Shown: piece after piece, positions 22,889 to 29,978 of the stretch | Layout: each line of letters starts with the position of its first letter | Position numbering within the stretch: position 1 is the first letter of the stretch | Assembly (NCBI GenBank): GCA_001774395.1 | Contig: MEZX01000002.1 | Location: 29,628 to 61,845, forward strand | DNA length: 32,218 nt | Reading direction: 5' to 3' | Source: Candidatus Berkelbacteria bacterium RIFCSPLOWO2_01_FULL_50_28 | Lineage (GTDB): Bacteria > Patescibacteria > UBA1384 > 2-12-FULL-50-11 | Notes under the pieces: model-generated | The model's database searches: none | Told to the model about the DNA's origin: nothing | What the model saw: the letters and a program-made list of their open reading frames with translations, nothing else | Position numbers and translations under genes: made by a program

Positions 22889-25264
22889 CTACGCGTCGAT
22901 TACTTGCGAGAGAAGTAATTTCTTCTCTACGGACGCAATTAGTTTACGGGAGGAGACCGCCACGTCGGGGGCAACAGAGACAGAAGTTGTGCCGGCCTTG
23001 ACCATCGCTTCGGTAATCTCCGGATAAACGCTGGGTGCCTGGCCGCAGATCGAACAGGTAACGTGATGTTTGCGGCAAGTGCGCACAACGTGCAAAATTG
23101 AGTTTAAAACTGCCGGATATCTCTCGTCAAATTCGGCCGCGAGCTTGGAGGAGTCGCGATCAATACCCAGAATAAGTTGGGTTAAGTCGTTGGAGCCGAT
23201 CGATACCCCATCGATTCCTTCTTCGATATAACGCTCTAACTCCAAAACCGTGGAAGGCACTTCCACCATTATCCACAGCTTGAAATCGGCAGACTGCTTA
23301 AGATTGTTTTGGTGCATTAGGTCGCGCACTTTTACAAACTCGTCAACGGTTCGGACAAACGGAATCATTACGTGCAAGTTTTTCAGGTCCAACCCGTCGC
23401 GAATCTGTTTGATCGCTTCGATCTCCAGCGCAAACTCGTCCGGCTCGTTAACATAACGCGACGCGCCGCGGTAGCCGATCATCGGATTGTTCTCCTGCTC
23501 CTCGTACTTGTCACCGCCTTTCAGCGAGCGATACTCGTTAGTTTTGAAGTCGGTGAAGCGGTAAACCACTGGCCGAGGATTGAAAGCCTGGGCGATCGTG
23601 CTGATGCCTTGGCTTAGCTTTTGGACAAATTCTTTTTGGCGGCCCGCGGCGATCATTGCCCTAGGGTGCTCGCCAATTCCAGCGATAATGAATTCAGCAC
23701 GAAGCAACCCGACGCCGTCAACCGGCAGCTGGGCGTACTCCTCGGCTTTGTCTGGCTCGGCCAAATTCAAATAGACCTTTGTAGCGGTAACAGGAACGGT
23801 AGTCATAACACCGCTGGCTAGCAGCTGTCGGCTGTCGGCTTTCAGCTGAATGCCGCTAGCTGATTGCTGATGGCTGATCTCAACTTTGCCTTTATAGACT
23901 TTGCCGGATGCGCCATCAACTGTTACTACTTGGCCCGTTTTGAGCGAGTGGGTAGCAGTACCGGTACCGACAACACAGGGGATTCCCAGCTCGCGCGAAA
24001 CAATCGAGGCATGACTCGTCCTACCCCCTGTATCGGTAACAATGGCGCAGGCGCGCTTCATCGCCGGCACGTAATCCGGGCTCGTCATCTCGGTAACCAG
24101 CACGTCGCCTGCTAAAACTTTATCGATATCTTTGGGCGAGTGGATGATTTTAACGGGCCCCGACGCGCGTCCCACCGAAGCAGCAGCACCGCTTACCAGC
24201 ACGTCGGCTTCGCTGACTGTCGGCTCTCCGCTTGCGGCTTTCGGCTGTTCGGTCAAAGCTGATGGCTGACTGCTGATGGCTGACTGCTGATTACTTCCTT
24301 TGTTTAGGGTTGTAACCGGCCGTGATTGTACCATATAGAAACTGCCGCCCTCGAAAGCCCATTCCATATCTTGCGGCTTGCCGTAATGGGCTTCCACTTG
24401 GGCGCCGATTTGGGCAAGTTTTACGATCTGCTCGTCAGTAAGTTTCTGGCCTTCGAGTTTGTCTTTAGGGGTACTACGATGGACGTCGTTGCCGTCCGGA
24501 CCGCGCACTATCTGCCACTCCTGCTTGCTGACCTCTTTGCTCGCAATGTCCCAGGACTCTTTTTTGACAACGTAATGATCGGGCGTTACGGAGCCGGAAA
24601 CAATCGCTTCGCCCAGCCCCATGCCGGCATCGATAACGATCTTGGAAGTGTCATTTGTTACTGGGTCAACGCTAAACATGATGCCCGAAACTTCACTTTG
24701 AACCATTCTTTGCACCGGTACGGCGATGCCGACTTTCAGGTGATCAAACTTATTAACCGTTCGATAATAAATGGCTCGCGCTTCAAACAGCGACGCCCAG
24801 CATTCGCGAACGGCTTTTATCAAGGCCTTATGCCCTTCGATATTCAAAAACGTCGCCTGCTGGCCGGCAAACGAGGCGTCCGGTAGATCTTCCGCTGTCG
24901 CCGACGAGCGCACCGCCACCGGCCCCTTGCCCATCTCGTCGTAAGCTTTTTCGATCGCACTTATCAAAGCCTTTGGCAACTCCTTCTCTTTGACTGCTTT
25001 CTGCAAAACTAGGGCGATCTGATTCAACTTTTTCGAGGCCTCAGAATCGATCCCTTTCACCTCTTTGGCGATGAACTTATCGATGCGGTGATCGCGGATA
25101 AATTGGAAGTAGGCTTCGCTCGTAATGATGAACCCTTGCGGCACCGGAAGTTTGGCTCGGCTCATCTCGCCGAGATTGGCCCCTTTGCCGCCAACCAGTG
25201 GGATGTCGTCTTTACCGACCTCACTAAACCAAACCAAGGACTTTTTCTTTGCAGAACCTAGCAT
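22889..25264 (-). CDS. ppsA: Phosphoenolpyruvate synthase
   Basis: Converts pyruvate, ATP and water to PEP, AMP and phosphate; gluconeogenic entry. 791 residues. The N-terminal ATP-grasp domain has VGGKGANLGEMSRAKLPVPQ and AVRSSATAEDLPDASFAGQQ. The swivelling phosphohistidine domain has His418 in GGRTSHASIVSREL. The C-terminal PEP/pyruvate TIM barrel has VGLLRAEF, a GSNDLTQ loop and the catalytic Cys740 in CSICGQAPS. I choose the ATG at 25264 (MLGSAKKKSLVWF), 10 nt after the recX stop; longer in-frame versions overlap recX. There is no strong SD. Both linkers flanking the swivel domain carry low-complexity Gln/Ser/Ala insertions encoded by GCTGATGGCTGA-type DNA repeats (24258-24291, 23818-23879). 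Confidence 0.96.
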   Translation of the reverse strand: MLGSAKKKSLVWFSEVGKDDIPLVGGKGANLGEMSRAKLPVPQGFIITSEAYFQFIRDHRIDKFIAKEVKGIDSEASKKLNQIALVLQKAVKEKELPKALISAIEKAYDEMGKGPVAVRSSATAEDLPDASFAGQQATFLNIEGHKALIKAVRECWASLFEARAIYYRTVNKFDHLKVGIAVPVQRMVQSEVSGIMFSVDPVTNDTSKIVIDAGMGLGEAIVSGSVTPDHYVVKKESWDIASKEVSKQEWQIVRGPDGNDVHRSTPKDKLEGQKLTDEQIVKLAQIGAQVEAHYGKPQDMEWAFEGGSFYMVQSRPVTTLNKGSNQQSAISSQPSALTEQPKAASGEPTVSEADVLVSGAAASVGRASGPVKIIHSPKDIDKVLAGDVLVTEMTSPDYVPAMKRACAIVTDTGGRTSHASIVSRELGIPCVVGTGTATHSLKTGQVVTVDGASGKVYKGKVEISHQQSASGIQLKADSRQLLASGVMTTVPVTATKVYLNLAEPDKAEEYAQLPVDGVGLLRAEFIIAGIGEHPRAMIAAGRQKEFVQKLSQGISTIAQAFNPRPVVYRFTDFKTNEYRSLKGGDKYEEQENNPMIGYRGASRYVNEPDEFALEIEAIKQIRDGLDLKNLHVMIPFVRTVDEFVKVRDLMHQNNLKQSADFKLWIMVEVPSTVLELERYIEEGIDGVSIGSNDLTQLILGIDRDSSKLAAEFDERYPAVLNSILHVVRTCRKHHVTCSICGQAPSVYPEITEAMVKAGTTSVSVAPDVAVSSRKLIASVEKKLLLSQVIDA
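23818..23879 (-). repeat. GCTGAT/GCTGTCGGCT repeat inside ppsA, after the swivel domain
   Basis: On the plus strand, alternating GCTGTCGGCT, CAGCTGA and GCTGATTGCTGATGGCTGAT words encode HQQSASGIQLKADSRQLLAS in the PpsA linker between the phosphohistidine domain and the C-terminal barrel. The same word family occurs at 24258-24291. Such GCTGA(T/C)GGCTGA tracts are common as intergenic filler in Patescibacteria (recollection). Here the tract is read in frame. Confidence 0.6.
24258..24291 (-). repeat. Tandem 14-bp repeat inside ppsA, before the swivel domain
   Basis: GCTGATGGCTGACT occurs twice head to tail (24258-24271, 24272-24285) and is followed by GCTGAT. Translated on the minus strand it gives SNQQSAISSQPSALTE in the linker between the ATP-grasp and phosphohistidine domains, a stretch absent from typical PpsA proteins. 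The unit is not a multiple of three, so a gain or loss of one copy would shift the frame. Confidence 0.75.
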
Positions 25265-25274
25265 TAATTCCAAC

Positions 25275-25733
25275 TTAACTTGTTTGAATCTCTTTGAGTA
25301 GTCGGTAGATGATATTGGGGGCAAAACCGCGACGGCCAAGCAATCCTAAGGCCCGGCGTTTGCGCGTCAGTTCGTCAAGGTTTGACCAACTTCTAATTCG
25401 ACTTTCTAGCAGCTCTCTGGCAACCTCAATTTCGTCATCAGCAGAGATTTGTGAGGTCCACTTTTCGGTCAACTCCCGGGAAAACCCTCGTCGCTTCATC
25501 TCCAAGCAGATGCGATACTTGCCCCGCCGCATTATGGAGAGTCTCGAGTGCACGAAAGATTCGGCGAATTTATCATCGTCGATTAGGCCAACCGCTGCTA
25601 GCCGCTGCAGCGCTTTCTCCACAGCTTCCGGCTCGTAACTTTTGTCTCGCAATCTCTCTCGCAACTCTTTCTCTGTCCGCGCCCGATAACCAAGGAGTTT
25701 CACTGCGTAATCGAAGGCCGACATACTTTTCAT
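25275..25733 (-). CDS. recX: Regulatory protein RecX
   Basis: Modulator of RecA filaments. 152 residues, all-helical, with the three tandem three-helix RecX modules: AFDYAVKLLGYRARTEKELR (module 1), VGLIDDDKFAESFVHSRLSI with KYRICLEMKRRGFS (module 2), and RKRRALGLLGRRGFAPNIIY (module 3). The start is the ATG at 25733 or the second ATG at 25724 (MSAFDYAV); neither has a strong SD. A TATGAT box about 10-16 nt upstream may be a -10. It is unusual that ppsA follows 10 nt after the stop, forming recX-ppsA. recA lies one gene further upstream, separated by an opposite-strand gene at 25856. Confidence 0.93.
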   Translation of the reverse strand: MKSMSAFDYAVKLLGYRARTEKELRERLRDKSYEPEAVEKALQRLAAVGLIDDDKFAESFVHSRLSIMRRGKYRICLEMKRRGFSRELTEKWTSQISADDEIEVARELLESRIRSWSNLDELTRKRRALGLLGRRGFAPNIIYRLLKEIQTS

Positions 25734-25855
25734 GCCTGTATCATATCTGAATTTCTAACCCAAAAAAGTGCGAGACTTGACTTCGCCGAGGGGGGAGGTA
25801 CGGTGGAGTTGAGGTAGGGAAAACTACTTAGCATCGGACAAAGAAGGAGGAACTA

Positions 25856-26563
25856 ATGGAACGAAAAGTAACCTATATAGTACTAGCGCTTGGACTAATC
25901 ATCGGTTTAGTGGCTGGTTTCGCTGGTGGTTACACTTACCAGAACTTCAAGGCCGAAGAAGGTGGGACTGTAGGAACGGGCGGTGAAATTGGAGGAAGTG
26001 GACAAGCAGATTCAAAAACCGAAAAAGTACCAAGTCACTATAAAGTTATTATGGCTCTGATAAACAGCGGTGATCCAATTAGGAATAGGATAAGAAGTAC
26101 TGAAATCTCAAGAGTGAGTACTAGGGCATATCGATGCCCTACAGTTATCGATCCAGGGTATACAAAGTGGATGGCAAAGGTACCTCTGCCATTTTATCGA
26201 CATATTTACGACGATAGCCTACTAATGGATGCGAAACCAGCGACGATCGTAGGGTCCGTCGATGAAGATACAGATTACCCCAATGATGCAACTGAGTGGA
26301 TTGGAAATGAAAGAAATTATGAGATCGTCAATACGGAATTAGTGAAAAAGGCAAAGTTGACAAAATTTTACCAAACCGGGGTGCAGAATCATCAAAAACG
26401 TTACTTTCTGTCAGGTGGGGACGATGAATTTTTCGACACAAAGGTACTTGGACCATTAAGCATGGTGCAAGACATGTTAGATCAGAAAGAGTTAGACAAA
26501 TTAGAACCAATTCCGGTATGTACGAGAGGGAAAGTTAAAAAGGTTGGGGGCGGCGCCGAGTAA
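25856..26563 (+). CDS. Membrane-anchored extracytoplasmic protein, paralogue A
   Basis: 235 residues, unassigned. The N-terminal anchor (about 7-28, YIVLALGLIIGLVAGFAGGY) is followed by a Gly-rich linker (EEGGTVGTGGEIGGSG) and a globular exported domain. The anchor and linker match the protein encoded at 28802-29449 (ALVLGLILGFAGGYAYKN). Three other blocks align by eye: RCPTVIDPG against DCPKNTTFK; KVPLPFYRHI against VYPMPFARDQ; and LTKFYQTGV ... DTKVLGPL against LKMYQANVG ... GKDIVGPL. Each ends with a second conserved Cys (PVCTRG / LLCVKPG), so a disulfide is plausible. AGGAGG lies 5 nt before the ATG. GC content is lower than in recA/recX. Function unknown. Confidence 0.82.
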   Translation: MERKVTYIVLALGLIIGLVAGFAGGYTYQNFKAEEGGTVGTGGEIGGSGQADSKTEKVPSHYKVIMALINSGDPIRNRIRSTEISRVSTRAYRCPTVIDPGYTKWMAKVPLPFYRHIYDDSLLMDAKPATIVGSVDEDTDYPNDATEWIGNERNYEIVNTELVKKAKLTKFYQTGVQNHQKRYFLSGGDDEFFDTKVLGPLSMVQDMLDQKELDKLEPIPVCTRGKVKKVGGGAE

Positions 26564-26705
26564 CTCTCTTCGGTGACCAGGTGCGTTGAATTGTTACCCT
26601 TCAGGTTGTGCGCTCTAGAACGGACATATCTTTCAATTCTTTTTGTCGACGATCAGTTGAATGACGACAAAGCAGTCGCAAACCATAGCCGTCGAAGTCG
26701 AGAGA

Positions 26706-27752
26706 TTAGTCCTCGTGGACGGTACTAATTTCCCCTGAATCCGAAAGCTCACGCAGTTTACTCTCAATCTCGTCGGCCGTCTTCGGATCACCTTTGAGAA
26801 AAGCTTTGGCAGCCTCCCGCCCCTGCCCTAGCTTTTGCTCTCCGTACTGGAACCAAGCACCCGATTTGTCAACAACTTCGAACTTTACGCCTAAATCAAT
26901 TAGGTCTCCTTCTTTTGATATACCATCTGCGAACATCAAGTCAAATTCAGCTACCCGAAACGGCGGCGCTACCTTGTTTTTCACCACTTTCACTCGACAG
27001 CGGTTACCTATGGCGACATCGCTGTCTTTTATCTGCTCGCTCCGGCGAATGTCCAAACGAATTGAGCAGTAAAATTTCAGAGCGTTGCCACCGGGGGTGG
27101 TTTCGGGGTTTCCGAACATCACCCCGATCTTCATTCGGATTTGGTTAATGAAAATCAGCACTACTTTGGATTTAGCAACCGCGCCGGTCAGCTTGCGCAA
27201 GGCTTGGCTCATGAGGCGCGCTTGCACCCCCATCATCGAGTCGCCCATCTCGCCCTCGATCTCGGCGCGTGGCACCAGCGCCGCCACCGAGTCAACCACA
27301 ATCACGTCCACCGCATTTGAACGCACCAGCGTCTCCACTATCTCGAGCGCCTGCTCGCCGTTGTCGGGCTGGGAGATTAGTAGGGTATCCAAATTGACGC
27401 CCAGCTTGGCTGCGTAACTTGGGTCGAAAGCGTGCTCGGCGTCAATCAAGGCTCCAAGTCCGCCGGTTTTTTGAGCGGCTGCAATTGCCGAGAGCGCCAG
27501 CGATGTTTTGCCGGATGATTCCGGTCCGAAGATTTCGATAATCCGCCCGCGCGGTAAGCCACCAACACCAAGGGCCAGATCGAGCGAGAGTGAGCCGGAG
27601 GAGATGGCGTGAATGTCCAAGTGTGGGCTTTCACCCATCAGCATAATTGAGCCGGCGCCGAACTGTTTTTCAATTTGAGCCAGCGCCGCCTTCAGCGCTT
27701 CGCCGCGACCGGAAGCGACCTCCTGTTTGTCGTTTTTTGTGTTTTTTACCAT
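26706..27752 (-). CDS. recA: Recombinase RecA
   Basis: DNA-strand-exchange ATPase, 348 residues. The Walker A motif GPESSGKT contains Lys82, and the Walker B strand is VIVVDSVAAL. Loop 1 (EIEGEMGDSMMGVQARLM), loop 2 (FGNPETTPGGNALKFYCSIR) and FINQIRMKIG are all canonical. The C-terminal domain ends in acidic residues (STVHED). I use the ATG at 27752 (GAAGGAG with a 4-nt spacer). The frame continues upstream through the structured leader to 27839, but that extension (MTPPSAGTKLK...) has no RecA character. It lies 165 nt downstream of the RodZ-like gene on the same strand, so both may be transcribed together through the structured spacer. Confidence 0.97.
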   Translation of the reverse strand: MVKNTKNDKQEVASGRGEALKAALAQIEKQFGAGSIMLMGESPHLDIHAISSGSLSLDLALGVGGLPRGRIIEIFGPESSGKTSLALSAIAAAQKTGGLGALIDAEHAFDPSYAAKLGVNLDTLLISQPDNGEQALEIVETLVRSNAVDVIVVDSVAALVPRAEIEGEMGDSMMGVQARLMSQALRKLTGAVAKSKVVLIFINQIRMKIGVMFGNPETTPGGNALKFYCSIRLDIRRSEQIKDSDVAIGNRCRVKVVKNKVAPPFRVAEFDLMFADGISKEGDLIDLGVKFEVVDKSGAWFQYGEQKLGQGREAAKAFLKGDPKTADEIESKLRELSDSGEISTVHED

Positions 27753-27917
27753 CTTTCTCCTTCTTAACAGGCGCTTGGCGGTCTGGCAACAGCGTGTCGG
27801 AGGTGTCTTGAGCTTGGTCCCCGCTGAAGGCGGGGTCAAACGCCGAGACGCGAGCAGCGAAGCGTCGCTGGAACGCGAGACTGCGTCTGTTGATGGAGCG
27901 CCAAGCGCCGGCTACCC
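27753..27917 (-). other. GC-rich, highly structured recA leader/spacer
   Basis: 165 nt between the RodZ-like gene and recA. A long-range 11-bp inverted repeat, GGCGCTTGGCG (27770-27780) and CGCCAAGCGCC (27899-27909), encloses two to three local hairpins: CCCCGC-TGAAG-GCGGGG (27819-27835), CAGCGA-AGCG-TCGCTG (about 27855-27870) and an outer AGACGC/GCGTCT (about 27846-27888). The whole spacer could fold as one multibranched RNA just upstream of the recA SD. No T-tract follows the hairpins, so it is more likely a leader or RNA element than a simple terminator. Confidence 0.5.
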
Positions 27918-28631
27918 CTACTTCTTCTTAACAGATGAGCTGCTGGATGCAAGATCGCCACTAAACAACACTTGAACTACTTGCCGCGAAACTCGGTCGG
28001 CTCGACTACGAGCCTGAACTTCAATCTCGTTTACACCCGGCGAGAGCTGGACTTCCTGGCTGAATCCACCCTCTTGTGACACGAAAATAGGTTCGCCGTT
28101 GATCGTCATAGTAGCGCCCTCCGACACATTGCCCGCAAGAACTACTTGGTCTCTGTCGGTTGTAAACTCAGCCGGTACACTGCTTATCTCAAGCCGCGGC
28201 GGCGAGGTGAACTGTTGCAACTCAAGGATAATGTATCCAGCAATCCCACCGAAGACGATGATCGTACCAATAACCGTCAGCAACTTCGGCGTAATTAGAA
28301 AATGCCAATCGCCGACACGCCTTGGTGAGAAAGCAACGCTTGACTCATTCATCCCGTGCCAGGTTTGGCTGCGAGCATCACGATATAGCGACACCAGACT
28401 CCCCGGGTCAAGGTGCAGATACGTTGCGTAACAACGCACGAACCCAATGTTATAGGCTTCACTCGGCAGTTTACTAAAATCGTCATTCTCCAACGCCTGG
28501 AGATACTTGGCAGGAATCTTCGTTTCGGATTCGGCTTGGGCCAACGAAATATCAAGCTTTGTTCGAGCCGAACTGAGGGTACCGCCAAAAGTGCGGTTGG
28601 AAGATATTTTTTTGGTAACAAAAGACCGCAT
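27918..28631 (-). CDS. RodZ-like HTH membrane protein with extracytoplasmic Ig-like domain
   Basis: 237 residues. The cytoplasmic HTH_25 domain (about 17-88) carries TLSSARTKLDISLAQAESET, then KYLQALENDDFSKLPSEAYN and IGFVRCYATYLHLDP, the pattern of RodZ N-termini. One membrane helix lies at about 115-136 (PKLLTVIGTIIVFGGIAGYI). An outer Ig-like/glucodextranase-B-like beta domain (about 147-225) has VVLAGNVSEGATMTINGEPI and SPGVNEIEVQARSRA. A Ser/Lys tail (SSSSSVKKK) ends the protein. RodZ couples the cell-shape machinery to the membrane; a shape or division role is inferred. The ATG at 28631 is preferred over the in-frame TTG at 28637; neither has a good SD. Confidence 0.85.
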   Translation of the reverse strand: MRSFVTKKISSNRTFGGTLSSARTKLDISLAQAESETKIPAKYLQALENDDFSKLPSEAYNIGFVRCYATYLHLDPGSLVSLYRDARSQTWHGMNESSVAFSPRRVGDWHFLITPKLLTVIGTIIVFGGIAGYIILELQQFTSPPRLEISSVPAEFTTDRDQVVLAGNVSEGATMTINGEPIFVSQEGGFSQEVQLSPGVNEIEVQARSRADRVSRQVVQVLFSGDLASSSSSVKKK

Positions 28632-28740
28632 CCGCAAGTTTCACGCTACGCCCATACTTTGAGGATGTCAAAGGAGGATTATTCGTCGCAAAGTAGCAGG
28701 CTCTCCAAAAAAAGTAGATTTTTGAAGCATTACCTTACTG

Positions 28741-28773
28741 AAGAGGGGCGCTTTCGAAGCGACCCCTCTTTTA
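28741..28773. terminator. Strong hairpin, probable terminator after the 28802 gene
   Basis: AAGAGGGG (28741-28748) pairs with CCCCTCTT (28763-28770), with an inner stem CGCTT-TCG-AAGCG. It lies about 30 nt beyond the stop of the minus-strand gene at 28802. On the minus strand it lacks a clean U-tract (TTCAGTAA follows). On the plus strand TTTTA follows. The direction is therefore uncertain. Confidence 0.55.
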
Positions 28774-28801
28774 TCTACGATTCTAGAAGTTTTACTCGCC
28801 G

Positions 28802-29449
28802 CTACAAGCCGCCGTAGCCGGGCTTAACACAGAGCAGAATAGAATCTCTGTCTTTATCAACTTTAACGTTATTTCCGTTATCAAGAGGTCCGACAATATC
28901 TTTTCCAAGATAGATTGTATCGCCACCTTTTCTGAACCTACCCACGTTTGCTTGATACATTTTTAGGGGCTCTGCTCTTACCTTTTCAATCTTATTCAGA
29001 AGCTCTGCGGAGATTGATAAGCCGTCACTACTGACACGCACTTGGTAGTACAGGTCGTAGCCGAGCACTTGTTTACCAGGATAATTAGCATTATCTACAG
29101 GATGATGTTTCTTCCCGTTAACAACCGGCGTTCCGGCGTAGTCTAGGGCAGTTGTTAACTGATCTCGGGCAAATGGCATAGGGTAAACCGCTTTGAACGT
29201 GGTGTTTTTGGGGCAATCGTAAAGATTCCCCTTACTCGTCACTACTTTCGTGCCATCGTAAGCAACAGTTTTTGCGTCCTGGCCATCACCACCAAAGTTG
29301 CTTCCTACAATGACCGCCCCAAACCCGCCGCCTGTTCCACCAATACCTTCAGCGTTAAGATTCTTGTAGGCGTAGCCGCCGGCAAAACCCAGAATCAAGC
29401 CCAAAACCAGAGCTATTATCGATACCTTCACAATCATCTGTTGTCCCAT
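28802..29449 (-). CDS. Membrane-anchored extracytoplasmic protein, paralogue B
   Basis: 215 residues, unassigned. The N-terminal anchor (about 5-27, IVKVSIIALVLGLILGFAGG) is followed by a Gly-rich linker (GIGGTGGGFG) and an exported domain with two Cys (YDCPKN and ILLCVKPG). It is paralogous to the protein at 25856-26563: same anchor, same linker type, matching CP, PMPF, Y-Q-x-x-V and VGPL blocks in the same order. I choose the ATG at 29449, which has GGAGG 5 nt upstream; an in-frame ATG at 29461 has no SD. It is on the opposite strand to paralogue A, with recA and the RodZ-like gene between them. Function unknown. Confidence 0.82.
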   Translation of the reverse strand: MGQQMIVKVSIIALVLGLILGFAGGYAYKNLNAEGIGGTGGGFGAVIVGSNFGGDGQDAKTVAYDGTKVVTSKGNLYDCPKNTTFKAVYPMPFARDQLTTALDYAGTPVVNGKKHHPVDNANYPGKQVLGYDLYYQVRVSSDGLSISAELLNKIEKVRAEPLKMYQANVGRFRKGGDTIYLGKDIVGPLDNGNNVKVDKDRDSILLCVKPGYGGL

Positions 29450-29581
29450 CCGCCCCTCCATTTATATTAAAACTTTAATAATTCTACTCCCGAACTCAAC
29501 TTTATAGTATCCCCCTGACTTCGCCTGTCAAGCATTTCGCATAAGGGTCCCGTCAACTAGTCTTGCCCTCGTAGGGCCAGG

Positions 29582-29614
29582 CCCTGCAGTTTTCAAAGTC
29601 CCTGCAGTCTTCAA
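29582..29614. repeat. Imperfect 15-bp direct repeat
   Basis: CCCTGCAGTTTTCAA (29582-29596) and CCCTGCAGTCTTCAA (29600-29614) differ at one base and are spaced 18 bp apart, in the gap between two minus-strand genes. No function can be read; it could be a pair of binding sites. Confidence 0.5.
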
Positions 29615-29648
29615 GTGCTGTTCCCTCGATTAGTTTTCAGTATGAGTA

Positions 29649-29681
29649 ATGAGGCCAGCGCATCGGTGCGCCAGGCCTCAT
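29649..29681 (-). terminator. Long hairpin after the 71-residue membrane gene, probable terminator
   Basis: ATGAGGCC-(A)-GCGCA-TCGG-TGCGC-(CA)-GGCCTCAT makes 13 base pairs with a tetraloop, starting 9 nt after the TGA stop (29690). The transcript continues TACTCATAC, so there is no U-tract. It may act as a stabilising 3' end or need a factor. Confidence 0.5.
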
Positions 29682-29689
29682 GGATTCGA

Positions 29690-29905
29690 TCACTTGTCCC
29701 TGGGTAAAGGCTGTCCTCCACTCAGCGTCTCCCCACATCCCAGACAGAAGAGAGGTGCGCCAGACAATACCGCAAATCCGGCGCCGATCCACAGAACCAC
29801 CTCATTCATCAGCAGCAGTCCGACGAAACAAACCAAAGTGCCCAAAACCATGCCGATCGAGAAGCGGTTGACGAACGTACCCTCCCAAGCTTTAAACTTC
29901 ATCAT
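29690..29905 (-). CDS. Small two-helix membrane protein with CxxC motif
   Basis: 71 residues. Two predicted membrane helices are present (about 14-30, SIGMVLGTLVCFVGLLLM, and 32-50, VVLWIGAGFAVLSGAPLF). They are followed by CLGCGET, a CxxC pair that could bind metal or act in redox chemistry, and a short polar tail. The start is the first of two adjacent ATGs (29905); GGGAG lies 7 nt upstream. The frame also reaches an ATG at 29950, but that lies in the promoter. The gene is a complete unit with promoter, SD-overlapping hairpin and 3' hairpin. Function unknown. Confidence 0.72.
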   Translation of the reverse strand: MMKFKAWEGTFVNRFSIGMVLGTLVCFVGLLLMNEVVLWIGAGFAVLSGAPLFCLGCGETLSGGQPLPRDK

Positions 29906-29914
29906 ATCTGAACT

Positions 29915-29966
29915 CCCAAATCCGAAGATTTGGGTAAACTGTACATCCAAAACCTCGAGAAATCAA
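29915..29966 (-). promoter_or_regulatory. Promoter and SD-overlapping UUCG hairpin of the 71-residue gene
   Basis: On the minus strand: TTGATT (29966-29961), spacer 17, TACAGT (29943-29938). An inverted repeat CCCAAATC-TTCG-GATTTGGG (29934-29915) follows at once. Its RNA form is an 8-bp stem closed by the extra-stable C(UUCG)G loop, and its 3' arm supplies the GGG of the SD GGGAG. Because the predicted start falls near 29931, the repeat could be a DNA operator, an RNA hairpin hiding the SD, or both. Confidence 0.6.
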
Positions 29967-29978
29967 TAAACATTAACC

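Noticed and set aside
22786..23001. Plus-strand frame of 71 codons overlapping the end of ppsA
   Set aside because: It is antisense to the well-supported ppsA terminus, and its product is Arg-rich without any domain pattern.
24326..24886. 186-codon plus-strand frame inside ppsA
   Set aside because: It is a shadow frame opposite conserved ATP-grasp coding sequence; no SD and no recognisable domain.
27753..27839. N-terminal extension of RecA by 29 codons
   Set aside because: It reads through the structured leader, lacks RecA similarity, and a good SD precedes the ATG at 27752.
28667..28817. Plus-strand 50-codon frame (MSKEDYSSQSSRLSKKSRFL...)
   Set aside because: It runs through the strong hairpin at 28741-28773 and into the end of the opposite-strand gene, with no usable SD spacing.
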